In this document: piece by piece, positions 34,384 to 43,954 of the stretch
Position numbering within the stretch: position 1 is the first letter of the stretch
Layout: each line of letters opens with the position of its first letter
Assembly (NCBI RefSeq): GCF_018905915.1
Contig: NZ_CP064782.1
Coordinates: forward strand, 744,001 to 808,000
Reading direction: 5' to 3'
DNA: 64,000 nt
Source: Azospira inquinata
GTDB lineage: Bacteria > Pseudomonadota > Gammaproteobacteria > Burkholderiales > Rhodocyclaceae
Translations under genes and position numbers: made by a program
The notes under the pieces: model-generated
The model's database searches: none
What the model was told of the DNA's origin: nothing
The model's input: the letters and a program-made list of their open reading frames with translations, nothing else

Positions 34384-36609
34384 ATGGATGAACTGACCAG
34401 CGTCTTCGTGCAGGAAAGCCGGGACCAGCTGGCCGAAATGGAAGCCGGCCTGCTGCGCCTGGAACAAGCTCCGGAAGACCAGGACAACATTAACGGCATT
34501 TTCCGGGCCGCCCACACCATCAAGGGCGGCTCCGGGGTGATCGAATGCCATTTCGTGGAAGCCTTCACCCACAAGGTGGAGAACGTTCTGGACAAGCTGC
34601 GTAACGGGGAACTCCCCGTCTCCTCCCCCCTGGCCACCCTGCTCTTGGAATGCTGCGACCACATGGGCCGGCTACTGGACGTGCTAGCGGAGGGGCGGGA
34701 AGCCCCGGCGGGGGATCTGGCCCGCCAGGGAGACGCCTTGCAGGAACGGCTGGGCAGCTTTATCGCCGCCCCCGCCACCGAAAGCGCCGGGGAAGAAGCC
34801 ACCATCCTCAGCACCACCCCGGCCCCGGGACCGGAGGGCAACCTGGCCGTGGAAGGGGGCGGGGTGGTCAGCACGGACGCCTGGCACATTTCCGTGCGCT
34901 TTGGCCCGGACGTGCTGCGCCACGGCATGGACCCCCTCTCCCTGCTCCATTTCCTCACCTCCCTGGGGGAAATTCTGGATCTGGAAACCCTGGCCGACGC
35001 CCTACCCCCGGCCGGGGAAATGGACCCGGAAAGCTGCTACCTGGGCTTTGAGATCCGCTTCCAGAGCCGGGCCAGCAAGGCGGAAATCGAGCACATTTTC
35101 GATTTTGTACGGGATGAGTGCAGCCTCCACATCCTCCCCCCCAACAGCAAACTCAGCGATTACCTGGCCCTCCTGCGGGAACTGCCGGAAGACAAGCTGC
35201 GTCTGGGGGAAATTCTCATCCGTACCGGCGCCCTGACCCCGGCAGAGCTGGAAGAGGGGCTCCGCATCCAGGCCCAGCAACAGGATCAGGCGGCGGGCAA
35301 TCCGGAGGCAGCGGCCCCGCCCCTGGGAGAAATTCTGGTGGCTCAGCAGGCCGTGCCCCCGGAACTGGTCACCGCCGCCGTCCAGCGCCAGGGGGAAATC
35401 GCCCAGAAAAAGGCCACGGAAGCCCGCTTAGTGCGGGTCCAGGCGGACAAATTGGACCGCCTCATCGACCTGGTGGGGGAAATGGTCATTGCCGGAGCCT
35501 CTGCCAATCTCCTGGCCCAGCGCAGCGGCAAAACCGATCTGGTGGAAGCCACCTCCATCCTTTCCCGGCTGGTGGAAGACATCCGGGATTCGGCCCTGCA
35601 ACTGCGCATGGTTCAAATCGGGGAAACCTTCAACCGTTTCCACCGGGTGGTCCGGGACGTGGCCAAGGAAATGGGCAAAGACATCGAACTGGTGATTTCC
35701 GGCGGAGAAACGGAGCTGGATAAATCCGTGGTGGAAAAAATCGGCGACCCCCTCATGCACTTGGTGCGCAATGCCCTGGATCACGGCATTGAGGCCCCGG
35801 AAGCTCGGGTCGCCCGGGGCAAACCGGCCCGGGGCCGGGTCTATCTCAATGCCTTCCACGATTCGGGCAGCATCGTCATCGAGGTGAAAGACGACGGCAA
35901 CGGCCTCAACAAAGAAAAAATCCGGGCCAAAGCCCTGGAAAAGGGCCTCATCGGCCCCACCCAGGTGCTCTCCGACAACGAGATCGTCAATCTCATTTTC
36001 GAGGCGGGGTTTTCCACGGCGGACAAGGTTTCCAACATTTCCGGCCGGGGCGTGGGCATGGATGTGGTGCGCAAAAACATCCAGGGCCTGCGGGGCATGG
36101 TGGAAGTGGTCACCCAGGAAGGGCAAGGCTCCACCTTCAGCATCCGCCTGCCCCTCACCCTGGCCATTATCGATGGCTTCCTGGTGGGGGTGGGCCCGGC
36201 GGCCTACGTCATTCCCCTGGATACGGTGCAGGAGTGCATGGAACTGCCGGACTGTCAGACCGACCGCCACTACCTGAATCTGCGGGGCGAGGTACTGCCC
36301 TATATCCGCCTGCGAGAACTGTTCGAACTGGGGGGCGACCCCCCGGAACGGGAAAACGTGGTGGTAGTTAGCTTTGCCGGGCGTAAGGCGGGCATTGTGG
36401 TGGACATGCTGATGGGGGAATTCCAGACCGTCATCAAGCCCCTGGGCAGCCTGTTCCGCCATCTCCGGGGCATCGGCGGTTCCACCATTCTGGGCAGCGG
36501 GGAAGTGGCCCTGATCCTGGATGTTCAAGCCCTGGTCCATCACTCCTCCCGCCGGGAAGAGCAGGGTCAGGGCGGCCCGGAAGCCTTGCGTTCCGTTTCC
36601 TCCTCTTAA
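34384..36609 (+). CDS. cheA: Chemotaxis histidine kinase CheA with an MshEN-like insert
   Basis: The 741-residue kinase begins with a phosphotransfer domain (His44 in AAHTIKGGSG). A ferredoxin-like domain at about 165-265 may be the CheY-docking P2 domain. Between it and the dimerisation domain are two copies of a 24-residue pattern (273-296 and 313-336) that fits the c-di-GMP-binding MshEN motif: R-L-G at the start, Leu at positions 6, 17 and 21, and Gln at 24. The second copy has Pro instead of Arg. Dimerisation, ATPase (LVRNALDHGIE) and C-terminal CheW-like domains follow. It phosphorylates CheY and CheB. Confidence 0.95.
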   Translation: MDELTSVFVQESRDQLAEMEAGLLRLEQAPEDQDNINGIFRAAHTIKGGSGVIECHFVEAFTHKVENVLDKLRNGELPVSSPLATLLLECCDHMGRLLDVLAEGREAPAGDLARQGDALQERLGSFIAAPATESAGEEATILSTTPAPGPEGNLAVEGGGVVSTDAWHISVRFGPDVLRHGMDPLSLLHFLTSLGEILDLETLADALPPAGEMDPESCYLGFEIRFQSRASKAEIEHIFDFVRDECSLHILPPNSKLSDYLALLRELPEDKLRLGEILIRTGALTPAELEEGLRIQAQQQDQAAGNPEAAAPPLGEILVAQQAVPPELVTAAVQRQGEIAQKKATEARLVRVQADKLDRLIDLVGEMVIAGASANLLAQRSGKTDLVEATSILSRLVEDIRDSALQLRMVQIGETFNRFHRVVRDVAKEMGKDIELVISGGETELDKSVVEKIGDPLMHLVRNALDHGIEAPEARVARGKPARGRVYLNAFHDSGSIVIEVKDDGNGLNKEKIRAKALEKGLIGPTQVLSDNEIVNLIFEAGFSTADKVSNISGRGVGMDVVRKNIQGLRGMVEVVTQEGQGSTFSIRLPLTLAIIDGFLVGVGPAAYVIPLDTVQECMELPDCQTDRHYLNLRGEVLPYIRLRELFELGGDPPERENVVVVSFAGRKAGIVVDMLMGEFQTVIKPLGSLFRHLRGIGGSTILGSGEVALILDVQALVHHSSRREEQGQGGPEALRSVSSS

Positions 36610-36651
36610 TTTACTTTTTTTGCATCGACCTTTTCCCAAGGAGTTTTCCCC

Positions 36652-39096
36652 ATGAAAAACCTGAAATTAGGTCAGCGGCTGGGCATCGGCTTCGGGCTGG
36701 TCGTCGCCATTCTGATCCTGCTCTCGGCCATCGCCGTCTTCCGCCTGGCGGCGGTGGGCGCCACCACCTCGGACGTCATCGACAACCGCATGCCAAAAAT
36801 CGAGATGTCCTCCACCATGGTCATCAACACCCTGACCCTGGCCCGGGCGCTGCGCAACCTAGTGCTGGCGGACGACAAGATTTTTGAAAAAAAGCAGATG
36901 GATCTGATTGCCGACCTGCGCAAGAAAAACGGGGAAATCCAGGACACCCTGAAGCCCTTGATCAACACCCCCCGGGGCAAAGAACTGTTCGACAAAATCC
37001 AGACCACCCGCGCCCGCTTTGAAAGCACCCTGGACGTCGCCCTGCCCCTGGCTTACAGCCAATCGCCCCAATACAACCAAAAGAAAGCAAGCGAATATGT
37101 ACTGGGGGAATACAGCGTGGCAGCGGGGGAATATACGGACGCCCTGCAGGCTTTCAGCAGTTACCAGAAAGACATGGCCACCGAAACCGGCAAAAGCGCC
37201 TCCGATCTGGTGGGCAGCACCCGGTTTTTGGTCACCACCCTGGCCCTGCTGGGGGTGCTCCTGGCCGTTTTCATCGCCTATCTGGTCACCCGCAGCATTA
37301 CCCGCCCCGTGGGGGACGCGGTGAGCGCCGCCCGCAAAATGGCCCTGGGGGATTTCAATTTCAAGCTGGAAAGCGACGCCAAGGACGAAATCGGCGAAGT
37401 CATCCGGGCCGTGGCCGCCATCCAGCAGGCGGTGGGCGCCATGATCACCGATGTGGGCACCCTAAGCGAAGCCGCCGTTCAGGGCAAACTGGCCACCCGG
37501 GCCGACGCCGCCCGCCACCAAGGGGATTTCGGCCGCATCGTGGCGGGGGTCAACCAGACCCTGGATGCGGTCATCACCCCCCTCAACATGGCGGCGGAGT
37601 ACATGGATCGAATCTCCAAGGGAGACATTCCCCCCAAGATCACCGACGCCTACAACGGGGATTTCAACACCATTAAAAATAACCTGAACATCTGCATTGA
37701 AGCGGTGCAACAGCTCATCGCCGACACCCGGATGCTCAGTGAAGCCGCCGTCCAGGGCAAGCTGGCCACCCGAGCCGACGCCGCCCACCACCAGGGCGAC
37801 TTCCGGCGCATCGTGGAAGGGGTAAACCACACCCTGGACGCGGTCATCACCCCCCTCAACATGGCGGCGGATTACGTGGATCGGATCGCCAAGGGGGACA
37901 TTCCCCCCAAGATCACCGATAGCTACAACGGGGATTTCAACACCATAAAAAACAACCTGAATATTTGCATTGAAGCGGTACAACGCCTCATCGCGGATAC
38001 CCAGAAGCTTTCCGGCGCGGCCTTGGCGGGCCAGCTGGACACCCGGGCGGAAGCCGAACAGCACCAGGGGGATTTCCGCAAAATCATCCAGGGCATCAAC
38101 GCCACCCTGGATGCCATCGTCCATCCCATCAACGAAACCCGCCGCATCATGAGCGCCCTGGAAAACGGCGACCTGACCCAGCAAATCCAGCAGGATTACC
38201 GGGGAGATTTCAAGCTGCTGAAGGAAGCCATCAACAATACGGTGGGCAAGCTGGCGGGCACGGTGGCCCAGGTCAAATCCTCGGCGGACAACCTTTCCAA
38301 CGCTTCCAATCAGGTGTCCGCCACCGCCCAATCCCTCTCCCAGTCTTCCTCGGAGCAGGCGGCCAGCGTGGAGGAATCCTCCGCCTCCATTGAGGAAATG
38401 ACCGCGTCCATCAACCAGAATGCGGAAAACGCCAAGGTCACGGACAACATGGCCACCAAGGCCGCCAAGGAAGCCAGCGACGGGGGCGAAGCGGTGAAAG
38501 ACACGGTGGTGGCCATGAAGTCCATCGCCAACAAAATCGGCATCATCGACGACATCGCCTACCAGACCAATCTGCTGGCCCTGAATGCGGCCATTGAAGC
38601 GGCCCGGGCCGGGGAACACGGCAAGGGCTTCGCCGTGGTGGCGGCGGAGGTACGCAAGCTGGCGGAACGGAGCCAGGTGGCGGCCCAGGAAATCGGCCAG
38701 CTGGCCTCCAATTCCGTCAGTCTGGCGGAAAAGGCCGGGCAGCTGCTGGGGGAAATTGTCCCCTCCATCAACAAGACTTCCGATCTGGTCCAGGAAATCG
38801 CCTCCGCCTCCCAGGAACAATCCGCCGGGGTGGCCCAGATCAACACGGCCATGAGCCAGCTCAACCAGACCACCCAGCAGAATGCCTCGGCCTCCGAAGA
38901 ATTGGCCGCCACGGCGGAAGAACTGGGCGGTCAGGCCCAGCAGTTGCAGGATTTGATGGACTTCTTCGTCATCGCCGGACAAAGCGCCGGACACGCCCAG
39001 CCAGCCCCCCGAGGCGGGCATTCGGAACGCCCGGTCCATGCCATTCCCCTGCGCCAGCCGTCCCGGGGGGATGACGGCGACTTTGAAAAATTTTGA
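36652..39096 (+). CDS. Methyl-accepting chemotaxis protein with about seven HAMP domains
   Basis: The 814-residue receptor has membrane segments at about 11-32 and 190-212, with a helical periplasmic sensor between. A canonical HAMP follows the second segment. Then come three tandem copies of a 91-residue unit (272-362, 363-453, 454-544), each apparently two HAMP folds, giving about seven HAMPs before the signalling rod. The hairpin tip ([20 protein letters not shown]) is near residue 640. The protein ends in DFEKF. Poly-HAMP arrays occur in other receptors and kinases, where they relay and scale the signal. Its place between cheA and cheW marks it as a core receptor of this pathway. Confidence 0.94.
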   Translation: MKNLKLGQRLGIGFGLVVAILILLSAIAVFRLAAVGATTSDVIDNRMPKIEMSSTMVINTLTLARALRNLVLADDKIFEKKQMDLIADLRKKNGEIQDTLKPLINTPRGKELFDKIQTTRARFESTLDVALPLAYSQSPQYNQKKASEYVLGEYSVAAGEYTDALQAFSSYQKDMATETGKSASDLVGSTRFLVTTLALLGVLLAVFIAYLVTRSITRPVGDAVSAARKMALGDFNFKLESDAKDEIGEVIRAVAAIQQAVGAMITDVGTLSEAAVQGKLATRADAARHQGDFGRIVAGVNQTLDAVITPLNMAAEYMDRISKGDIPPKITDAYNGDFNTIKNNLNICIEAVQQLIADTRMLSEAAVQGKLATRADAAHHQGDFRRIVEGVNHTLDAVITPLNMAADYVDRIAKGDIPPKITDSYNGDFNTIKNNLNICIEAVQRLIADTQKLSGAALAGQLDTRAEAEQHQGDFRKIIQGINATLDAIVHPINETRRIMSALENGDLTQQIQQDYRGDFKLLKEAINNTVGKLAGTVAQVKSSADNLSNASNQVSATAQSLSQSSSEQAASVEESSASIEEMTASINQNAENAKVTDNMATKAAKEASDGGEAVKDTVVAMKSIANKIGIIDDIAYQTNLLALNAAIEAARAGEHGKGFAVVAAEVRKLAERSQVAAQEIGQLASNSVSLAEKAGQLLGEIVPSINKTSDLVQEIASASQEQSAGVAQINTAMSQLNQTTQQNASASEELAATAEELGGQAQQLQDLMDFFVIAGQSAGHAQPAPRGGHSERPVHAIPLRQPSRGDDGDFEKF
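37465..38283 (+). repeat. Three tandem 273-bp coding repeats (91-residue di-HAMP units)
   Basis: The repeats begin at 37465, 37738 and 38011, exactly 273 bases apart. The first two are nearly identical in protein and strongly similar in DNA, for example around CTACAACGGGGATTTCAACA. The third is more diverged. They arose by in-frame duplication within the receptor gene. Confidence 0.88.
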
Positions 39097-39110
39097 GTCC
39101 GGGAGCTGCC

Positions 39111-39680
39111 ATGAATGACCTTGTGCCCAGCCGGGCGCCCCAGACCTCCGGGGAGGAAGAGGACGGCGCCCAATATCTGACCTTCACCCTGGGGGGAGAA
39201 ATGTTCGCCCTGGGCATCCTCAATGTGAAGGAAATTATCGAATTCGGCAGCATCACGGAAATTCCCATGATGCCCGGCTTTATCCGGGGGGTAATCAATC
39301 TGCGCGGTGCCGTGGTGCCGGTAATCGACCTGAGCAGCCGCTTCGGCGGCCATCCCACCCCCATTTCCCGGCGCACCTGCATCGTCATTGTGGAACTCCA
39401 GGAAGACGATCAACGCCAGGACATCGGGGTGGTGGTGGATGCGGTTTCCGAGGTACTGGAAATTCCCCACAGCGAAATTGAGCCGCCGCCCCCGTTTGGA
39501 GCGAAAATAAGGGCGGATTTCATTTATGGCATGGGCAAGATCAATGGCCGGTTCGTCATTATTCTGAACATCGCCAAGGTCCTGTCCATCGATGAAATCG
39601 CCCTGTTGGGCCAGTTGGCTGGGGAGGATGCTCCTCCTCCGGCTCCGGGGGCTGCCGCGCCCCAACTGGCTTCGCCCTGA
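39111..39680 (+). CDS. cheW: Chemotaxis adaptor CheW
   Basis: From 39111 (GGGAG five bases upstream) the protein is 189 residues, with a CheW domain at about 22-160. YLTFTLGGEMFALGI, GFIRGVINLRGAVVPVIDL and INGRFVIILNIAKVL are the usual landmarks. It couples the receptors to CheA. The C-terminal 20 residues are rich in Pro and Ala and probably disordered. A TTG-started frame at 39093 is less likely. Confidence 0.95.
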   Translation: MNDLVPSRAPQTSGEEEDGAQYLTFTLGGEMFALGILNVKEIIEFGSITEIPMMPGFIRGVINLRGAVVPVIDLSSRFGGHPTPISRRTCIVIVELQEDDQRQDIGVVVDAVSEVLEIPHSEIEPPPPFGAKIRADFIYGMGKINGRFVIILNIAKVLSIDEIALLGQLAGEDAPPPAPGAAAPQLASP

Positions 39681-39716
39681 GCAATATCCCCAGCAAGCCT
39701 CCCTACGCCTGTCGCC

Positions 39717-40313
39717 ATGGACTTCGCCAACCTGCCCCCCCGGGAAATTGAACGCATCGCCCGGCTCATCCCCCCCGGGGGCTGGGGCGTGGAGAACACC
39801 CGGCCCCTGTCCACCCTGCTCGGCTCCTGCGTGGCGGTGTGCATGTACGATGTGGGAATGGGCATTGGCGGCATGAACCATTTCATGCTGCCGGTCATGC
39901 AGCGGCGTAACAACAGCGACGTGGATGCTCTCCTGGCCGGGGATTACTGCATGGAAGCCCTGCTCAACGCCTTAATGAAGCGGGGTGCCCGGCGGGGGAG
40001 GCTACAGGCCAAGGCTTTCGGTGGGGGCACCATCATCGAAGCCCTGGGCCAGAAAGCCCTGACCATCGGCAAACGCAATGCGGATTTCACCCAGGAATGG
40101 CTGGACCGGGAAGGCATTCCCCTGGTGGCCGCCGATTTCTTGGGGCCCTGGTCGCGAAAATTACTCTTCATTCCCGCCACAGGGGACGCATATTGCCGGA
40201 AAATGGTGACCAGCATGGCCACTGAGGAATTGATCGCCAAGGAGCAGGCCTACGCCCGCTCCCTCAGCCAGCAGTTCCCCAGCCCGCCAGAGAAAAAAAT
40301 CGAACTGTTCTGA
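39717..40313 (+). CDS. cheD: Chemoreceptor glutamine deamidase CheD
   Basis: The 198-residue enzyme deamidates receptor glutamines and often also binds CheC. The catalytic Cys38 lies in LLGSCVAV, His55 in GGMNHFMLP, and a Thr in the FGGGTII region. The length is slightly above the norm because of a C-terminal tail (about 25 residues) that ends in KKIELF. The last five residues are identical to those of the first receptor of the operon. Confidence 0.95.
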   Translation: MDFANLPPREIERIARLIPPGGWGVENTRPLSTLLGSCVAVCMYDVGMGIGGMNHFMLPVMQRRNNSDVDALLAGDYCMEALLNALMKRGARRGRLQAKAFGGGTIIEALGQKALTIGKRNADFTQEWLDREGIPLVAADFLGPWSRKLLFIPATGDAYCRKMVTSMATEELIAKEQAYARSLSQQFPSPPEKKIELF

Positions 40314-40319
40314 GGCTCT

Positions 40320-41150
40320 ATGCCCTACATGCCCGCCGCCACCAACGCCTCCGTGGCCATCACGGACCAGGAATTCGCCCTTTTCCAGCGTCTCATCTAC
40401 AAACTGGCCGGGATCCATCTAAGCGACGCCAAAAAGGTGCTGCTGGTGGGCCGTCTTTCCCGCCGCCTGAAGGCCCTGGATCTGAGTACCTTCAGCGAGT
40501 ATTACCGCCTGCTCACCGGTGACGAGCAGCCGGAGGAAATGCAGCGCATGGTGGATTTGCTCACCACCAACGAAACCTATTTTTTCCGGGAACCCAAGCA
40601 TTTCGAGTATCTGCGGGACAAAATCTTGCCCGGTACCCCTCTCCAGCCCCCCTTCCGGGTCTGGAGCGCCGCCTGTTCCTCCGGGGAAGAGCCCTACACC
40701 CTGTCCATGGTGCTGGCCGAATACCGCCAGGGCCCCTGGGAGGTGTTCGCCTCCGATATCAGCACCGTGGTTCTGGAAAAGGCCCGCAACGGCCACTACC
40801 CCTTGGAACGCCACGAAGGCATCCCGGCAACCTTTCTCAATAAATATTGCCTCAAAGGAGTGCGCTCCCAGGCCGGCACCTTCCTGGTGGCCAAGGAACT
40901 GCGGGACCGGGTGCATTTCCGCCAGATTAACCTGACCCACCCCATTCCTGCTGAAATCGGCGAATTTCAGGTAATCTTCCTGCGCAATGTGATGATCTAC
41001 TTCGATACGGAGACCAAGCAGAAAGTCATCGACAACCTGCTGCCCCGGCTCAAATCAGGCGGCTATTTCATTATCGGGCACTCGGAATCCTTGAACGGGG
41101 TTACCGACAAGCTCCGCCCGGTGCAACCCACCATTTATCGCAAGCCCTAG
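40320..41150 (+). CDS. cheR: Chemotaxis protein methyltransferase CheR
   Basis: The 276-residue enzyme uses S-adenosylmethionine to methylate receptor glutamates. A small helical N-terminal domain (1-80) precedes the Rossmann-like domain, with VWSAACSSGEEPYTLSMVL as the cofactor-binding loop and FLRNVMIYFD near the C-terminal side. It lies six bases after cheD. No TPR extension is present. Confidence 0.95.
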   Translation: MPYMPAATNASVAITDQEFALFQRLIYKLAGIHLSDAKKVLLVGRLSRRLKALDLSTFSEYYRLLTGDEQPEEMQRMVDLLTTNETYFFREPKHFEYLRDKILPGTPLQPPFRVWSAACSSGEEPYTLSMVLAEYRQGPWEVFASDISTVVLEKARNGHYPLERHEGIPATFLNKYCLKGVRSQAGTFLVAKELRDRVHFRQINLTHPIPAEIGEFQVIFLRNVMIYFDTETKQKVIDNLLPRLKSGGYFIIGHSESLNGVTDKLRPVQPTIYRKP

Positions 41151-41186
41151 GGCCTGCTTCTCCAGCCCCTTACGCCACCAACGACC

Positions 41187-42305
41187 ATGACAGAAAAAAT
41201 CAAAGTAATGATCGTGGACGACTCCGCCATCGTGCGCCAAGTCGTCGCCCAGGCCCTCAACGCCGACCCCGGCATCGAAGTCATCGGCGCCGCCTCCGAC
41301 CCCCTTTTCGCCATGGAGCATATGAAGCGCCAATGGCCCAATGTTATCGTTTTGGACATTGAAATGCCCCGCATGGATGGACTCACCTTCCTGCGCAAAA
41401 TCATGGCCGAGCATCCTACGCCGGTGGTGATCTGCTCCTCCCTGGCGGAAAGCGGCGCCCAAGCTTCCCTGAACGCCCTGGCCGCCGGCGCCGTATCCAT
41501 CATCACCAAGCCCAAGGTGGGCCTGAAACGTTTTCTGGAAGACGCCAGTTCGGACGTGGTGGGAGCGGTGAAAGCCGCCGCCCACGCCAATGTGCGCCGT
41601 CTGGTAGCCACCCGGAGCAGTGGTGACGCCGTTCCCGCCCCCCGGGACCCCAGCCTCATCACCCGCCCCAAGCTTTCGGCGGATGCGGTCATTTCCGCCA
41701 CCGGCCTGGGCAACGGGGCCTCCATGGTGCAGACCACGGAACGGATTGTGGCCATCGGCACCTCCACCGGCGGAACCCAGGCCCTGGAGGCGGTGCTCAC
41801 CCGCCTGCCCGCCGTCAGCCCGGGTATCGTCATCGTCCAGCACATGCCGGAACGTTTTACCGCCATGTTCGCGGAGCGCCTCAATAACCTCTGCCAGATC
41901 GAAGTGCGGGAGGCCAAGAACGGGGATCGGGTGATGCCCGGTCGGGCCCTCATCGCCCCCGGAGGCAAGCATATGCTGCTCAACCGTAGTGGCGCCCAAT
42001 ACACGGTGGAAGTGGTGGACGGCCCCCTGGTGAACCGGCACCGCCCCTCCGTGGATGTACTGTTCCGCTCCTGTGCCAAATTTGCCGGCCGCAACGCCCT
42101 GGGCATTATCATGACCGGTATGGGGGACGACGGGGCCCGGGGGCTGAAAGAAATGGTGGATAGCGGCGCCGATACCATTGCGGAAGACGAATCCACCTGC
42201 ATCGTCTTCGGTATGCCCAAGGAAGCCATCAAAATGGGGGCGGCCAAGCGGGTCATGCCCCTGGAGCGGATTCCGGAAGCCATTGTGGCCTCTTGCAAGC
42301 ACTGA
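41187..42305 (+). CDS. cheB: Chemotaxis response regulator protein-glutamate methylesterase CheB
   Basis: The 372-residue protein has an N-terminal receiver domain with phosphorylated Asp57 ([11 protein letters not shown]) and a C-terminal methylesterase domain from about 185. The catalytic triad lies in [11 protein letters not shown] (Ser), IVQHMPERF (His) and [11 protein letters not shown] (Asp). It removes methyl groups from receptors, opposing CheR, and is activated by CheA. The linker between the domains is long (about 60 residues). Confidence 0.96.
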   Translation: MTEKIKVMIVDDSAIVRQVVAQALNADPGIEVIGAASDPLFAMEHMKRQWPNVIVLDIEMPRMDGLTFLRKIMAEHPTPVVICSSLAESGAQASLNALAAGAVSIITKPKVGLKRFLEDASSDVVGAVKAAAHANVRRLVATRSSGDAVPAPRDPSLITRPKLSADAVISATGLGNGASMVQTTERIVAIGTSTGGTQALEAVLTRLPAVSPGIVIVQHMPERFTAMFAERLNNLCQIEVREAKNGDRVMPGRALIAPGGKHMLLNRSGAQYTVEVVDGPLVNRHRPSVDVLFRSCAKFAGRNALGIIMTGMGDDGARGLKEMVDSGADTIAEDESTCIVFGMPKEAIKMGAAKRVMPLERIPEAIVASCKH

Positions 42306-42319
42306 CGGCCCCTGCAGCC

Positions 42320-42928
42320 ATGATCGAAATCACCGAATTGCAACGGGACGCCCTGGTGGAGGCCTTCAACATCGGCATCGGCCAGGCCGCCGCCAGCCTG
42401 GCCGCCCTGGTTCAGGACGAGGTCAAGCTGTCCGTCCTGTCCCTGCAACTTCTGCCCCCGGAAGAAGCCTACCGGCGCTTCAGCTTCCAGGAAGAGCGGA
42501 AAATTTCTGCCGTCAGCCAGCGTTTCAGCGGCGCCTTCAATGCCCTGGGCTTTCTCATTTTTCCGGAAGACCAGGGTCTGGAAATCGTGCGCCGCATGGT
42601 GGGGGAAACCCTTTCCCTCCAGGAACTCACCGAACTGGAACGGGAGGCCATGAGCGAAATTGGCAACATTCTGCTCAATGCCTGCGTCGGCACCCTGGCC
42701 AACCTGTTCCAGTCCGAATTACAAAGCTCCCTGCCCACCTATCTGCTGGGCACTCCCGAAGAAGTGCTGAGTGAAAATCTGGGCAGCGAAGTGGTGCTCC
42801 TACTGCACCTCAATCTGACCCTGGAACAAAATCACACCCGGGGCTATGTGGCCTTCCTCCTCAACCTGGACGCGGTACATCAGCTGCTGGCCCAGGTGGA
42901 CCGCTTCATCGCCCGCATCGGCAACTAA
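42320..42928 (+). CDS. cheC: CheC-family phosphatase
   Basis: The start at 42320 gives 202 residues; an in-frame ATG at 42293 would overlap cheB and is less likely. Two CheC active-site helices are present: Glu14/Asn17 in VEAFNIGIG and Glu113/Asn116 in SEIGNILLN. CheC dephosphorylates CheY and is stimulated by CheD, whose gene is in the same operon. Two intact sites indicate CheC rather than CheX. A second candidate phosphatase motif is in the operon's first receptor. Confidence 0.88.
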   Translation: MIEITELQRDALVEAFNIGIGQAAASLAALVQDEVKLSVLSLQLLPPEEAYRRFSFQEERKISAVSQRFSGAFNALGFLIFPEDQGLEIVRRMVGETLSLQELTELEREAMSEIGNILLNACVGTLANLFQSELQSSLPTYLLGTPEEVLSENLGSEVVLLLHLNLTLEQNHTRGYVAFLLNLDAVHQLLAQVDRFIARIGN

Positions 42929-42938
42929 GGCAACACCC

Positions 42939-43922
42939 ATGTTTTCCGAATACACCAATTCCCCCTCCTTCCTCCTAGAACTAACCCAGGTCGTCAACCT
43001 GGGTCTGGTCCTGGTGGATGGGGAAGAACGCATCGTGCTCTGGAACCGTTGGATGGAAGAGCGCTCCCAGCGCACCGCCGCCCAGGTGCTGGGCCAATCC
43101 CTCACCAGCCTGTTTCCCGACCTGCAAGGCAGCCGCCTGGAACACGCCATCCGCACCGCCCTGCAACAACACCTGCCCTCCGTCCTCTCCCAGTCCCTGA
43201 ACCGCTCCCCCTTTCCCCTCTTCGACCCCATCCGGCGCCAGGGGGACCGTCTGGAGCAGGCCATTACGGTCCTGCCCCTGATCCGCAGCGACCAGGGCCA
43301 TTGCCTGATCCAGATCCAGGACGTAACCGCCGCCGTGCACCGGGAACGGACCCTGCGGGAGCAGGCCCAGCAATTGCAGATGCTCTCCAGTACCGACGGT
43401 CTGACGGGGGTTCCCAACCGGCGCAGCTTTGACGACCGCTTTCAGGAGGAATTCCAGCGCTCCCTACGCAAGGGCACTTCCCTTTCCCTGCTCATGCTGG
43501 ATATTGACCACTTCAAGCTCTACAACGACACCTACGGCCACCAGGTGGGGGACGCCTGCCTGATTGCCGTGGCCCATGTGCTGCGCAGCAGCCTGCAACG
43601 GGGGAGCGATTTCGTCGCCCGCTACGGCGGCGAGGAATTCGCCATGCTGCTGCCGGAGAGCGATCCGGAAGGGGCCGGGCACATCGCCCAGCGAGTGCTG
43701 GAGCGGGTCGCCGCCCTACGCATTCCCCAGGGGACGGGACGGGGCTTTTCCCAGGTCACGGTCAGCATCGGCATTGCCTCCCGGATTCCCCATCGGGGCG
43801 ACACCCCGGAAGTTCTGCTCCAGGAAGCGGATCAGGCCCTCTACCAGGCAAAAGAACAGGGGCGAGCCCAGGCCAGCCTCTCCCCCGCCGCCGATGCCCC
43901 CGCCGGGGACAACCCGGCCTAG
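42939..43922 (+). CDS. PAS-GGDEF diguanylate cyclase, last gene of the chemotaxis operon
   Basis: From 42939 the protein is 327 residues: an N-terminal PAS domain (about 10-130), a short coiled segment and a GGDEF domain (about 150-312). The active-site motif is GGEEF (230-234), and an inhibitory RxxD site (RGSD) lies five residues before it, so the enzyme should be active and feedback-controlled. It makes c-di-GMP from GTP. It begins ten bases after cheC, so it is almost surely co-transcribed with the che genes. No membrane segment is present. Confidence 0.92.
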   Translation: MFSEYTNSPSFLLELTQVVNLGLVLVDGEERIVLWNRWMEERSQRTAAQVLGQSLTSLFPDLQGSRLEHAIRTALQQHLPSVLSQSLNRSPFPLFDPIRRQGDRLEQAITVLPLIRSDQGHCLIQIQDVTAAVHRERTLREQAQQLQMLSSTDGLTGVPNRRSFDDRFQEEFQRSLRKGTSLSLLMLDIDHFKLYNDTYGHQVGDACLIAVAHVLRSSLQRGSDFVARYGGEEFAMLLPESDPEGAGHIAQRVLERVAALRIPQGTGRGFSQVTVSIGIASRIPHRGDTPEVLLQEADQALYQAKEQGRAQASLSPAADAPAGDNPA

Positions 43923-43954
43923 AAGGGGCAGCCGCTCCCTCGGCTACGGCCCCT

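Noticed and set aside
37465..38283. A CRISPR array or other non-coding repeat
   Set aside because: The 273-base repeats are in frame within a chemoreceptor gene, with no spacers.
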